Source of the DNA: Apostichopus parvimensis
Lineage: Eukaryota; Echinodermata; Holothuroidea; Aspidochirotida; Stichopodidae
NCBI GenBank assembly: GCA_000934455.1
Contig: KN882256.1
Coordinates: 273,877-337,876 of the forward strand
DNA: 64,000 nucleotides
Direction: 5' to 3'
Positions 37,137 through 49,333 of this stretch are shown piece after piece (the stretch's first letter is position 1; every line of letters starts with the position of its first letter). The translations under genes were made by a program, and so were the position numbers. The notes under the pieces are model-generated. The model worked only from the letters and a program-made list of their open reading frames with translations. It ran no database searches and had not been told where the DNA came from.

Positions 37137-37359
37137 AATTCAATCGAGGCAACGATGTAGAACGAGGCAACGAAATAGGTGGAGGCAGCAAAATAGAAGG
37201 AGGCAACGAAATCAATGGAGGCAACGAAATAAAAAGGAGGCAACGAAATAGAAGAAGGCAACGAAATAGAAGGAGGCAGCAAAATAGAAGGAGGCAACGA
37301 AATAGAGGCAACGAAATAGAGGCAACGAAATAGAACGAGGCATCCAAATACGAGGATAT
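37137..37359 (-). repeat. Subterminal 18-bp minisatellite, right end
   Basis: There are about 12 imperfect units, the reverse complement of those at 5527-5975 (GAGGCAACGAAATAGAAG type). It is shorter than the left array, so unit number varies between ends. Confidence 0.9.
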
Positions 37360-37406
37360 GAAATCGATCGAGGCAACGAAATGCGTTGCGCTTTTGGCGT
37401 TCCATA
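37360..37406 (-). repeat. Right terminal inverted repeat, 47 bp
   Basis: This is the exact reverse complement of 5480-5526. The right target duplication GTTTTC follows at 37407-37412. Confidence 0.95.
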
Positions 37407-37412
37407 GTTTTC

Positions 37413-37900
37413 ACCTTCAAACATGGTTTCAGCCTATACTCAGCCAATCACGACCACGGATGGGTTACATAATGTAAATGTAACTTACATTTACATACGT
37501 TAGTTATCATAATAATTTCATTCCAAAGTCAAGAAGTTGTATAATAATACCCACACTGTGCTATGACTAATTGGTTTAAAACTTCATCATAGTTGTAACC
37601 GTACCGCAAGTACAGTTTCCCGCCGAATGGTTCTCCCGATAAAGTCTCTTTCATTTCTTTTCTCGCATTTACTTTCTCAATGCTGTAACAAGTTACTTTG
37701 GGAAGGACCTATACACGAATCCGATTAGTTTTCACGAAAGGACGCCCTCTTACATCGCCGCCATAGCCGGGGCCGTCCAGGCTCGCAACTCGCTGGCGTT
37801 TATGTATACTATCAATACATTACCATTGCCATGCTTGGGACTTCACCAGATATTCTTCTAATTTCTCCGTAAAAGCTTAATAGTATACTTGTTGACGGCT
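37413..37900. other. Right flank of the giant element, upstream of the YqaJ gene
   Basis: This short host-side stretch is moderately GC-rich near 37740-37800 (ACATCGCCGCCATAGCCGGG). It may include the YqaJ gene's promoter and 5' leader, but no defined site is recognised. Confidence 0.35.
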
Positions 37901-40124
37901 ATGAATCGATGGAAGGATGAGCTTGAATTCAAAGGTAATTTAAGAAATTACGCTAAAAATCATACATTTTTTCATGTCAACATTTCAACAAAACGCGATG
38001 ATCCGTCCGTACACTAAGCGTTAGCTCACTGAATGTTGGTAAACTTTTCTTATTTATAACGATGTGAGCATTATAATTTTAACTGTTAATGGCAAGTAAT
38101 GACCGTAATAAATTCAAGAAAATAACAAAATATATTTATTGTTGTGATAATCGTGCTACAAGCCCGAAGAAGTACTTCTGTAAAATTGTGAAAAAATTAC
38201 GCGACTGTGCTACTTCTAACAGCGGAAAATGAAAGGCCGCGGGACGGAAAATAGTGCGGCACTTCCTGGTTACAATTAGTCTCGTATGCACATGTTTCGG
38301 TAGCATGCCACACGATCAATTTGCGGTTAGTGCGGTACTTTCGTATCTTGGTGGAGAGATTGATTTTGCTAGGGATGGACGATGTGCGTTTTAAGTCTAA
38401 AGTAGGCGTAATTGATTATTCAGAGAACTTCAGGAAAATAATACAATTATTTCAATTACAATGGTAGCTAGCCAAAAGAAAATAAAACACTTGTAACTAA
38501 GGTGGAAAACACAGGAAGTGCTGTCAATGGGCTGATAAACACAATGGACAGGAAGTGTCATGTGGGGTATTAAGAAGCTTTTAAGAAGTAAAAAAGGGAA
38601 TATGAATGTAAAAGAAAAAATACAAAACATAAATGAATAAATAAATAAGGACATGAACATAAAGAATGGTTATTTATTTTTTTATTTACATGTATTTACA
38701 TTTTTGCATCAACATTTAATACTATTACACTGCCACTGCTGAATAATTTATACATGTATAGTAATTAAAAATGTATTTTCCTCTTTATTTCAGATATTTA
38801 TGACTATTTCGTTAATGCTCCAGCATGTGACTCACAACCAAACCAGAACTTCACAAGCATTAGCGAAGGAATGAACTACCTGAACTCAGGTTGGATTGGT
38901 ACAATATCTCACTGTACCAATGAGGATGGGATCATGACCCTCAAGGGAGATGTAAGATTCTCTGACACAATTGCAAGTTTCCACAAAGTGGAGATTCATG
39001 TAGCCAAGGAGAGAAGTGAAATTGTATCTGTAAATTGTGACTGCATTGCTTCAGAAGGCAAATGTTGCAGCCACTCTGCTGGACTTGCGTTTAAGATCAA
39101 TGAGGCCTACAAGAAAGGCTTCATTGGGATTGCCTGTAGAGATGAGGCTTGTGTCTGGAATAAATCCACTGAAGAGAATGTTGTACCCGACACCGTAGAA
39201 AACATCCAGAATCCTCTGCTAAATCAATGGCAAACACTGCACTAGCCTTTGATACTGATGAAGACCTTATGGAACATTTAAGTAAACCCCACATGGTAGG
39301 ACTTTGCTCAATTCCTGGAACCATTTTACACCATCTGTATACAGCAAAGCCACCGGAAGAGGAAAAGCGAACTGAAAGACCATTACTAAGTCCATGGATC
39401 ACATGACATGAAATTAGAGTGTAAATTATGCAAGGACACATATGAACAGAACATTAATGTGAGTGAAATGACTGCTGCTGAGCTTGCGTCACAAACGTCC
39501 AACCAAAAGTCAGCTTTGTGGACCACTCAGAGGAAGCTACGTATCACAAGTAGTGCTGCTGCTACGGTCCCAAAGAAGGCAGACACAGATTGCACCAGGT
39601 GGATTAAAGAACACATCAACCCACGGTTTTCTGGAAATGCTGCCACAAGACATGGCCATCAGAGCGAAAATGTGGCAAGAGAGACATTTCAGAAAGACTT
39701 TGGAAAGTCTGTGCAGACCACCGGTCTGGTAGTTCGCCCAGACTGCAGCTGGCTGGATGCCAGTCTTGATGGCATCGTGGATGATGACACCATTCTTGAA
39801 ATCAAGTGTCCCAGCGAGAGGAAATTGGAACGGGATGGAGGCACCGTGCGTGGGCTTGTAGAAAGCGGAACATGTGATGTTCGCCATAAAGATGGAAAAA
39901 CATTTCTTCGTCAGAGTACCGCAGCAAGTGGTTACTACACCCAAGTTCAGATAGCCATGTATTGTTCAAAAAGGAGCAAATGCAAGTTCATGGTATCGTG
40001 CAAGAAAGACTATGTTATTGCTGATGTTGACTTTCATGAAGTCTGGTTTGAACACTGTTTCCAGCGTGTTCAGAAGTTTTATTTCAGTAAGTTACTGCCA
40101 GCCCTCGTGGATGTTATCGCATGA
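37901..40124 (+). CDS. SWIM zinc finger plus YqaJ-type nuclease
   Basis: Exon 1 (37901-37934) reads MNRWKDELEFK and joins in phase, by a GTAATT donor and TTTCAG acceptor, to exon 2 from 38794. Exon 2 holds a SWIM finger, CDC then CSH around residues 75-90, followed near the C-terminus by a YqaJ exonuclease domain. YqaJ features are GHQSENVARETF, a LDASLDG Asp, TILEIKCPSE and YYTQVQIAMY, the expected metal-binding and catalytic set. These proteins resemble lambda-type recombination exonucleases and are common in animal genomes, often linked to transposons. The reading frame changes twice, near 39180-39240 and near 39380-39405, in opposite directions. Either this copy is damaged or the assembly has two single-base errors. 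It lies directly between the giant element and the Kolobok element, and no TIRs of its own were found. Confidence 0.82.
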
Positions 40125-40541
40125 AAGGAACTTAAAATTGTAAGACCTTTTACCATGGCATAAGGTGATTTTGAAATGACTCTGCACAAAATATGACATT
40201 CTCAATAAGTGTGCTACAGAACATTTACTGTACAGTGTACATAGTATTTACATCATTTACCAAAAATTTACAGGTGTTACAGATTTAGCTCATTAATTAA
40301 CACACTTATCTCTGGGGCTTTTATATTCAGCTTTTATCAAGTTATGAAGTTCACCAAATATAGGATAATGTGATAAAAAACCAAAAATGAAGAACCAAAT
40401 GTTATCTGAAATTTTGTGTTCACAAGATTCCACTGTAGCTGCAGGTACACAAAATAACATTTTATTTTTGCAGGTTCAAATGGTTTACTAAAATATAAAC
40501 AGTGAAGATCAATTTTCATTTAAAATATCAAAGGTCCTTAA
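40125..40541. other. Gap between YqaJ gene and Kolobok
   Basis: This AT-rich sequence has no gene recognised. It ends with the TTAA duplication at 40538-40541. Confidence 0.5.
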
Positions 40542-40857
40542 AGGAGACACAAACCCACAACATTTCCTTAACCCTTATGATGGAAAGATATATTATAAAC
40601 ACTATACACGCCTTGGTTTATTTATAAATTGTAATATCATATTTTTATTAGATTTTTGAAAACATTTTTTCCGTACTATAATCAAATGTATGGGGCGCGC
40701 CATTTTGTACACCCGCCCTCAATTTAGTGACGTAGTAGATTCACTTCGTTTCACGGAAACCAATCACTCACACAGTACATTCATATGCAGATTGTGTGTT
40801 GACAATGGTCAAAGAAAGTTAGGAAAAAGTTGGTCAAGTTCGAAAAAAAGTTTAATT

Positions 40858-43800
40858 ATGCCGTAATGCCAAGCTTATGGTTGTACAAATCGTCATGTTG
40901 CTGGAAAATCTAAGGGGAAGCGATTTTTTGTTATTCCTGACGGAAAAACGGACCCAGAGAAGAGAGAACTTTCCCAGAAATGGCTACATCAGATCGGGAC
41001 TGGCCATACCGTGGACAACTTTACGTTCCACAAATACAAAGTTGTTTGCGAGGACCACTTCGAAGAGAAATGCTTCGAAGAGGACGTTAAAGCGAAATTA
41101 ATGGGAACTAAACCGAGAAAAAACTTAAAACCCGGCTCCTTTCCAACCATTTTTGTCCATCGTCGCCCGAAAGGCCACGGTCGAGCACTGCGCATTCTGA
41201 AAAGATCAGCGAAACAGGTGAGACCTAATGAAAGTCGTTTGTTTATATCGCGCAGTACATCGGAGTATAACATTAGGCCGCCGATTTGTGAATGATGTGG
41301 GGTTCAAAGTTTGATATTTATATATGAATAAATGTAGAAAAAATCATTTGGTTTGCATATCGTCACGTATTCATTAAAAAAATACCCCCATATAATTCTA
41401 ATATTAACGCTAAGATAACAGTAACTTAGTACAGTGCACAGCTTCTCATGGCACTAGTACAATAGGCCTACATTGATTCTGTTAGTACAGTGCACAGCTT
41501 CACAAGGCACTAGTAGTAGTACAATAGGCCTACATTGATTCCTTCAATTGAAAGGTGTCAAAACAAAACAAACAAAATCATTGAAAACTTAACAAGGGCT
41601 TATCTTATTCTGTCTGATGTACAACTGTTAGCATTGTTAATACTTGTCTAAGTTTTGGATTGTGTAATGAACCACAGGTGAAAAGAGTTGACTTTTTGGG
41701 ATCATTTCCTGTGAAGGGTGTATTATAATTTAGCAGGGGTGGGATCATGCTACTGTATCTGAGGATAAGATATTTACTAGAAATATCCTCCAGAAATATG
41801 AGTAGCTCTGTTAGGGAGGTGTTAGGGTAGGCAGGGAAATTAAATCCAAATCAGACATGAACCCCCTGGCATAGTTAACTGTGTTTGTTCCCCAGGTTAA
41901 AAATGAGCAATGTCCATGTAGTACAGTGGTTTAAGGGTATCCAGAAAGGGGGTGGATTTTCCATATTTTTGGGAGCCAATTTTCTAAAGGAAAAATAAGG
42001 GTCACTACATCAAACTGATCACGGGGGGGGGGGGGGGGGGCACATCCCCCAGTCCATCGCTTATCTTCGATGGCCCTGGGTTCACGGCACATTATGATTT
42101 CACCAAATTTGGCTTTAAATAATCACGAGCTTTAATGGGGTGACGATCCCACTCTGCCCCCCCCCCCTGGAGGTGCTTCACAAGTTACAGCAGCCGTGGA
42201 TATAATGATATATCCACGGAGATGATCGACCAGTGCTTTTGGCAACAACAAAGGCTTCAAAGTTTGCTATTAAATATCATTTAAAATGAATTTTTAGGTG
42301 AATTGAGAGCTAGTATAACTAATACTAACATGTTAAGAATTCATGCTCTCTCTGTTAGTAATCTTAAAATTAGAGTAAAAATATCGGTGCCGTGGAAATA
42401 ATGTGCACCAAATTCTTATATCTACGGTGCGGCTGCCGTGGATGTAATGTGCACAAAATTCTTATATCCACATCCACCTTTGTTGCGTTCTCTCAATTGC
42501 TCCTCGAATAACTGCCTTCAAGCCAAGTATTATTGCATTTTTTTTCTCTTATAGAAAGTTTGTGTAGCATTTTTTATGTCACCTTCCTTCTCCTCATACT
42601 TCTCCCCTCCCCCTAGAAAAAAAGATAATTACATAATAGAAAAAAGTAAAAGCCCTTTTTAGACCACATTGGCTAACTCGTAACCACTTCTTTTAGAAAT
42701 TCGGGAAAATTGTTACTGTTTATTCCCCTCCCCTCATTCATGGCTCTTTAATAGACAATCTCAGATCTTAGTATGGCTTGATGGAAATTTGTATCCCATA
42801 AACTGCTGCTACTTTACACCGCCCCATATGTTTCATGTTTTTTGTCCAGGGACTTTTTGAAATGTTTATGTTTTCACCCTTTTTTTGTAGGAAATCAATC
42901 AACTTTTGACAGTATAGGATCAGCCACCTTCAAAGAAGCGAACACTGTATCAGCCATTACACCGTTCACCTAAGGTATTAAAATTGATAAAAAAATTAGG
43001 TTTATATTTCTTTGTTGTTGTTTGTTTTATGTCAAAGTTTAATGCAATACCATAGCCAAACCTTGATTTTTTTTTTTTTTTGGGGGGGACATGTATACAA
43101 AATTGAAAACAAATGGTCACCAGAGGTCATTTTCCCCAAATTTTTAAGAAATTTCAACATTTTGGGGGGCACCTGCCCCCATGTCACCTCTGGCTTCGTG
43201 CCTGGTTATATGTATTCTATTCTACATGCAATATTAGTGAACTTCTGAATTTACAAACTTTATGTTTTTGTTTAAGTATTAGCTGATTTATCAAATACAA
43301 TTGATTATGCTGTATTCATTCGATGTTTAAAAGTGCTTCAATTCAATATTATCATATTTAAAAATTCAAAAACTTCTCAGATTTTATCAGCCTTTTGAAA
43401 CATTTCTACATAGCACTTTAAGCTGGCACACATGAAAATTCAAGAGCTGTATATATTTAACATTAAATTTTTATTTTTTTTTAGTTTGACTGTAGTTAAT
43501 GTCAATTTTATACTTGTTACTGGAGTTTCATTAAGCTGTGATTTTGTATTCACATTAAATGTTGTTTTAATTCTCTTATCAACAGGGAGTTTCCAGTCTC
43601 TTTGATCCACCTGCTGAGGTTCTTTCTCCTGCTGTCACACCCACAACTGCTGTAACACGGATCACTCACCAATTCATACCTGTAAGTTTGGCTTTTACTT
43701 GTTCTCATATTTACACTATATGGGTTTATTGTTTGCATCCCTAACAAGATTTTGAAGTTTTAAATATAGTAGGGAGTGTGAAAAATTAAAATATACACAA

Positions 43801-46625
43801 CAGCCCTCAACTCGATTTCAAAAAGGGACCCTCCAAGAGTGGATCCAGAAAATCATCTAAGGGGGAATATTTCAAATGTTTTAAATGTCACCGCATTTAA
43901 TAGTGGTTATCAATTCACAATTTAAGATTATTTTTTCAGGGGCTGTAAGGGGGAAATTCTCCCTTGGATCTACCCGTTAGGCTCTCTAGTTAAGCTCTGG
44001 GCTCATTTGAAATCTCACAAAGAAACCATAAATAATAAGGTCATCCTTAAAATATTGTTAGCTTGGAGTAGCCCAGTCGGTTAAAACATTTGGGTACGTA
44101 GGCAATATTTACTTCAAAATTTAGTATGCTTTTTTGCACACTGTAAAATTTAATTTTTCAAATGCCATACATTTTTTTTCACAAGGTAGGATTTTTTTTA
44201 GATAGTACAGTTACTCCAAACGTACACTTTTATAATGATGGCGTAAGGGCCATTCATGTACCAAACAGGAAAACTTGTTTCTTTCCTTTTTTTCCGTTAA
44301 GGTTGTCGCAAGGTATTTTTTTTTAAGTACATACAATTTTTTTTATGAGGGATGGGGAGAAATAAAAGAGGGCAGGCGGGTTGCCCCTATAAACAAGTAC
44401 TGTAAAGGTAGAGAACTGCACATTTCAAAAAGCAAATTGGTTGAAAAGACATTAATTCAAATTTTTATCGTTTCTTTCCTATGTTTTTACATTAATTTAA
44501 GTCACAATACAGTTTTGCACTCTGCAGTAAAACTGGGTGTCAATGTAAATTAGTAGATATGTCACTGCCTTAAATGGTGTATCAATATTTCTGGTACAGT
44601 TCAATCCTTGAAATTAGATATCAGTCAGTTATGGACCAGAGCATTTGTTCTTTACAAGCATGTTTTGGAAAACATGCATGACATTTTTTCAAACCCTTTT
44701 TCTCTTTTATCCTTTTTTCAGGGTTAATTCTAAGGCCTGCCTTAATAATTTCTAAAGTCAGAATATTTTGTTGGTTTTTTTGGCAGTTTTAAATCAATCT
44801 TTATCTTATGTTAGTCTAACTCGAGTGTTTACGCTCTTTCATTTATTACTGTACAGGATGCCCTTTCCAGAGTTTGCGCATCAACACAAGAGATGGGATG
44901 CCAAGCTGGTGTACCACAAGTCAAAAGCCACCATGCTTGTACAGTGGAATTGGACCACCCATACAGCACGTTATCAGCGGATGTGTCCTCTGAGGGAATG
45001 GCTCCACCCCCAGGAGACCCCGCCGCAGCAAGAGACATTGCCACCACAGAGGTCCTTGGAACAACACAAGTCCCCCCCTTAAAATTGAATCAGGTGAGGA
45101 CAACAGTGATAGCAGTGAAAAAGGATTCCAGGATGATGAAAAGCGAGATCCATACTATGAACCGGAAGCAGAACTACCCATCCTTTCACTGACTGACTCC
45201 TTTGCAACAAAGGCTGTAGAGGAACGAAAGTTTATAGTATTTGAGGCCAACATAGAACAGCTTTGTTATCATATTCAATGTTCCCAATGTTTAAGTAATG
45301 TGACAGAAATAGAAAAGCAGGTTGTTGGGTCAGGTTTGCTTGCAACATTGAAGTGTATTTCTGGCCATGTTGTGTTGAAGTGGACCTCCCAGCCCTTAGA
45401 TGGTAGGATGCCCATTGGTAACCTCCTCTGTTCTGCGGTTACCATGTTCTCTGGACTGACATATCAAAGAGTTGCTCAATTCATTAAATGTTTAAATTTG
45501 CAGTTCTTTTCTGCCACTATATTTTATGACCTTCAGAAGATGTACCTCATCCCAGAGATTAACAGTTACTGGGATGCACATCAAAAGGCAGTGGTTGACA
45601 TATTGAAAGGATCCCCAATTGATCTTATTGGTGATGGGCGTTGTCATTCGCCAGGGTTTTCAGCCAAGTATTGTAGCTACTCTTTCATGGATGTCAGTTC
45701 AGAGAAGGTGGTAGACATGGAACTTGTGCAATCTCAAAGAATGGAAGCAGTGGGCATCCAGAGGTGTATGGATAGAGTCCTTAATGACTATAAACCGAAT
45801 GTAAAAAGATTTGCTACTGACCGTCACACAGGAATAAGAAAATTAATGGGTACTAAGTACAGTTCTGTAAAACATAATTTTGATATATTTCACCTAGCGA
45901 AAAATGTCAAAAGCCAATTGCGCAAAGTGGCAAAGAAAAAGGGAAACGAAGAATTGGAACCTTGGATCAAATCCATAATCAATCATCTGTGGTTTTGTGC
46001 CAGAGCTTGCAACAAGGACCAGGAGCTGTTGGTGCAAATGTGGTCATCTGTGGTCTACCATGTACTAGGACAGCATGAGTGGGCAGATGATCCTAACTTA
46101 CCACTATTTCAGAAATGTAGCCATGATCCACTGACAGATCTGCAGCAGAGAAAGAAAGTATGGCTCAAGGCGGGATCATCTGCCCACGAGGCACTGAAGA
46201 AGGTAGCCCTGGCTAAGCGACTTTTGAAGGACATTAAATTTCTTGCAGAGTTCATGCATACTGGTGCCCTTTAAGTTTTTCACAATGTCCTTTTGAAGTA
46301 TGCGCCGAAGAGATTGGAGTTCGGTTATTCTCCAATGACAGCTCGCTTGAAGTTAGCTGCCATTGACCAGAACCAGAATGTTGGACGGGCAAAGGCCGTT
46401 GTGAAGAAGTCTCACAAAGGCTCATCCGCACGAGGGGAAATACAGTACAAGAAGGTATTTACAAAAATGACGAAGAGTTGGGTGCTGAAGGCGAGGTATG
46501 AAGCCAAGAACTATGATTATGTCAAAGATTTAATGAAGGGGGTTGTAGATCGAAGACGTACAAGGACATTGACCCTGTGCCAGCAGCGCATGCACAAAAT
46601 ATTGCACCAACTGAAGCCTCCTTAA
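40858..46625 (+). CDS. Kolobok transposase with THAP zinc finger, four exons
   Basis: The exons are 40858-41217 (THAP), 42891-42974, 43586-43681 and 44857-46625, all joining in phase 0 at GT/AG borders. The THAP finger shows CQAYGCTNRH, a later CEDHF and a closing GSFPTIF. The last exon has the catalytic region: SGLTYQRVAQF, GDGRCHSPGFSAKY, ATDRHTGIRKLM and HNFDIFHLAKNVK, with HLWFCA further on and HEALKKV near the end. This order is typical of Kolobok transposases. Breaks are a TAA at 40864 in the third codon, a TAG in exon 2, a frame change at a run of seven C near 45071-45077, and a TAA at 46272 where the family usually has Glu. The frame then continues cleanly to 46625. The copy is otherwise well preserved and probably lost activity recently. 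Confidence 0.9.
41430..41543. repeat. Short tandem duplication in the first Kolobok intron
   Basis: The segment GTACAGTGCACAGCTTC through GGCCTACATTGATTC occurs twice, about 55 bases apart, with a small insertion (GTAGTA) in the second copy. Confidence 0.75.
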
Positions 46626-47235
46626 AAGAAGAAATGTTGAAGAGCCATGCTTCTAGGTTTTAAATTTTGTATTGTTTAAGTTCAGCATTTTCTTCTTAAT
46701 TAAGTTTATTTTTTTTAATATTGATTTCTTTGTATCTTTTGTAACAGAAAAAAAGGTGCTGAACTGTAAACAAACTAACCACGTTTCTATCCTGTTATAC
46801 TTGTTTTCATTGGCATCAGCAGGAATTTTCTATCTTAACTCCAATTAATCTTTTGCTTTACAAGAAAGTGCAATATTGTTTCAAAGCCGAGGACTAGAAA
46901 CTTGCCAATTCATTTTATCACCAACTTGTTAATAAACATTTTTGCATATTTCAGCCAAAAATTTACTGCCAAAGTTAGAAAGAGAACCTTGAAAAAGAAA
47001 GTTATTCAAAATAAAAATATAAAGGCCTACTATAATTTTTTTTAAATTTAACATTTTAACATTTTGCATTTTCATTTTTAAAGATAAATAGCCAGAAAAC
47101 TTTTCAACTCGATGCCTTCACCTATGCAATATTACATATTGTTTCCATGTATTTGCTTTGTTATTATCTTATTAACTTTTTGTTTGATTGGATTATGTTG
47201 GGCTTGGTATACTGTCCGTCGTTATGATTAGTCTT

Positions 47236-47484
47236 TCATCAACGATCAGTTGAAATGTTATTCAACTATGAACCCTGTTATTGTTTCTAAGGTCACCTTG
47301 CTTGTAATGCTAAGATTTATGTACACCAAAATGAAACATTCTCTTTTTTATGTATTCATCAATGGTGAGTTGAAATGTTATTCAACTATGAACCCTGTTA
47401 CTGTTTTTAAGGTCACCTTGCTTGTAACGCTAAGATTTATGTACAAAAAAGTGAAACATTCTCTTTTTTATGTATTCATCAATG
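47236..47484. repeat. 120-bp tandem duplication
   Basis: GTTGAAATGTTATTCAACTA and the following 100 bases recur exactly 120 bases downstream with few differences. An open frame across it is a by-product of the repeat. Confidence 0.9.
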
Positions 47485-48189
47485 ACTGTCAAACCAAACA
47501 AACTATTCTGAAGATTAGATAAATTTTCACATCTATCATCATTTGGTTTGTGCAATATAAATTTGTTCAATCATTTATCCATTGTTTGATAGTCTAATAT
47601 TATTATTATATAGTTTCAGTTGTGACAGAGATGTTGATTTTTTTCATTCACATTTAATTGAACTCATGCGATTTTGCAAACTCTAAGATTAGCTTACATG
47701 TTTTCACCGTTTATTTGAATAGTTGTGCTACCATTTGATAATATATTTGTGTTTGATGTTTATATTTTCTTTATCTTGAACTTGTCCTTGTGATATTTTG
47801 TGGAAATAGATTTTTCTTGACAGTGACAAACATTACGGTATGTGCATTTCTTTACTTGAGACATTACACCACAGGTATTTGTTTGCTTTATCCACTTGAT
47901 ATGCTTCTCTGTACAAATTAAGTCGGTGAAATATTTTACAACTTATATTGTATGTTGAAATATATTTGTTTTCTAACTACCATTGCTTTGGGGCATGATA
48001 AAGTGACAAAATAATTTGAAGCATATGCTGTCCTTCCAAACACATTTTTGTCAATAATTTTAGGTACTTACTGCCCAAAAAATATTATGCAGTTGCAGCA
48101 AAAACTTATCTGCTTATATTCATCAGACCTTTAAATATAATTAGAGTAAAACACATACAGTTTATTTTCTCTTTTGGGCCTTTATTCTT

Positions 48190-48660
48190 TGCAAAACCTG
48201 AAATCCTTTACAATATAGTTTAATAGATGCCTCTCAGTATTCAGTAATTTCATGAGGAATGGATATACAATGATGTACTATAGGAAAAACAAAATTACAC
48301 GGATATTAGCAGTCTCTTTTTTCAACCCAAAAGATCTTTGAGAAAGATTCTTTTATACATATCAATGTAATTTTCTTTAATTGCAATGATAACAATGTTT
48401 ATGTACCTAATTCAACGTTTGCACTTTTTTGCAAATCCTGAGCATTTTTTTAATAGATTGCCCCTTATTCATTATTTTTTTTCATGAAAAGATCGATATA
48501 CAATTATGTACTGTAGTAAACACAAAATTACACGGATATTAGCAGTCTATTTTCTCACCAAAAGGTCTTTGCGAAAGATTCTTTTAAACACATCAATGCA
48601 AGTATTTTTAATTGCAATGATGAAATGTATCTGCACCCAATTCATTTGTTTGCACTTTGC
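48190..48660. repeat. About 233-bp tandem duplication
   Basis: AATTACACGGATATTAGCAG appears at 48293 and again at 48526. The surrounding words (GCAAATCCTGA-like start, GAAAGATTCTTTTA, TTTAATTGCAATGAT) follow the same order in both copies, with more divergence than the 120-bp duplication. Confidence 0.85.
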
Positions 48661-49333
48661 AGATGTTCATATTTGAAAAGCTTTGCAGTATAAAAGTCTT
48701 ATACTTAAAGAATGCTACTAAAAAGAAGTATATATCTTGGCTAACATTTAGCATACCATTGTTTAACATACAGTGCTTTTTCTGTCCCGATCAGCTGCAA
48801 TAAAAGAATAACCATGAAATCAAAATTAAAAGCTGCCCATGTCATAAAAGACATACTGTACTGTCCTTTGTCATCAGTCAGTTACACAGTTAACACTTAT
48901 TATGAAAGAAACCCAAATCTTCAGGTGTCATAATTCAAGAGTTTTGCATCCTTCCCTCTCATGTGAACAACTGCGATATCTTCTGATCTGCAAGAAGAAA
49001 AAAAACTCCCAAAATTCCTCTGATAACACAAAAATTCTAACATAAAAACAAATGAATTTCATGTTTTGCAACGATGCCTCACTGTTAAATTAAATTTCAA
49101 TTACAAGGAATAATTTGGCATTTTTTATTCCACCTCTTATTGCCAGCTAAATGGCATTGAAAAGGATGCAGTTCTTGTGCGTCATGATTTACCTAAATGC
49201 AGCTCTTTAAATGTGCTGTACAGTAGAACTGATATTGAATTTTAAGCAAATAATTGTTTATACAGTTCTTTGAAGAAAAAAAATCACACACAAGCAGGGC
49301 TATACACCATTATAGAAAATTGAAAATCACCTT

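Larger units (their letters stand above)
5480..37406. mobile_element. 31.9-kb terminal-inverted-repeat transposon carrying integrase and HECT ligase genes
   Basis: The left end reads TATGGAACGCCAAAAG and the right end is its exact reverse complement; the perfect match runs 47 bases (5480-5526 with 37360-37406). GTTTTC stands immediately outside both ends (5474-5479 and 37407-37412), a clean 6-bp target duplication. Inside each TIR is an array of 18-bp units sharing the TIR word TTTCGTTGCCTC. A spliced integrase gene starts 0.65 kb from the left end and a spliced HECT ubiquitin ligase gene starts 0.46 kb from the right end, and they point at each other. I see no reverse transcriptase, capsid, protease or DNA polymerase, so this is a cut-and-paste type DNA transposon. 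Much of its length is introns filled with younger repeats, including a hAT element. The 6-bp duplication recalls the IS3EU group, but that is from memory and unchecked. Confidence 0.88.
46626..49333. other. Kolobok region between the two genes
   Basis: This is very AT-rich DNA with no further gene seen. It includes the tandem duplications at 47236-47484 and 48190-48660. Confidence 0.5.

Noticed and set aside
46293-46625. Separate small gene after the Kolobok transposase
   Set aside because: It is the C-terminal part of the same transposase, separated only by a single stop codon.
47250-47522. 90-residue open frame with internal repeats
   Set aside because: It arises from the 120-bp tandem duplication, which happens to be a multiple of three. 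No family resemblance or splice context.
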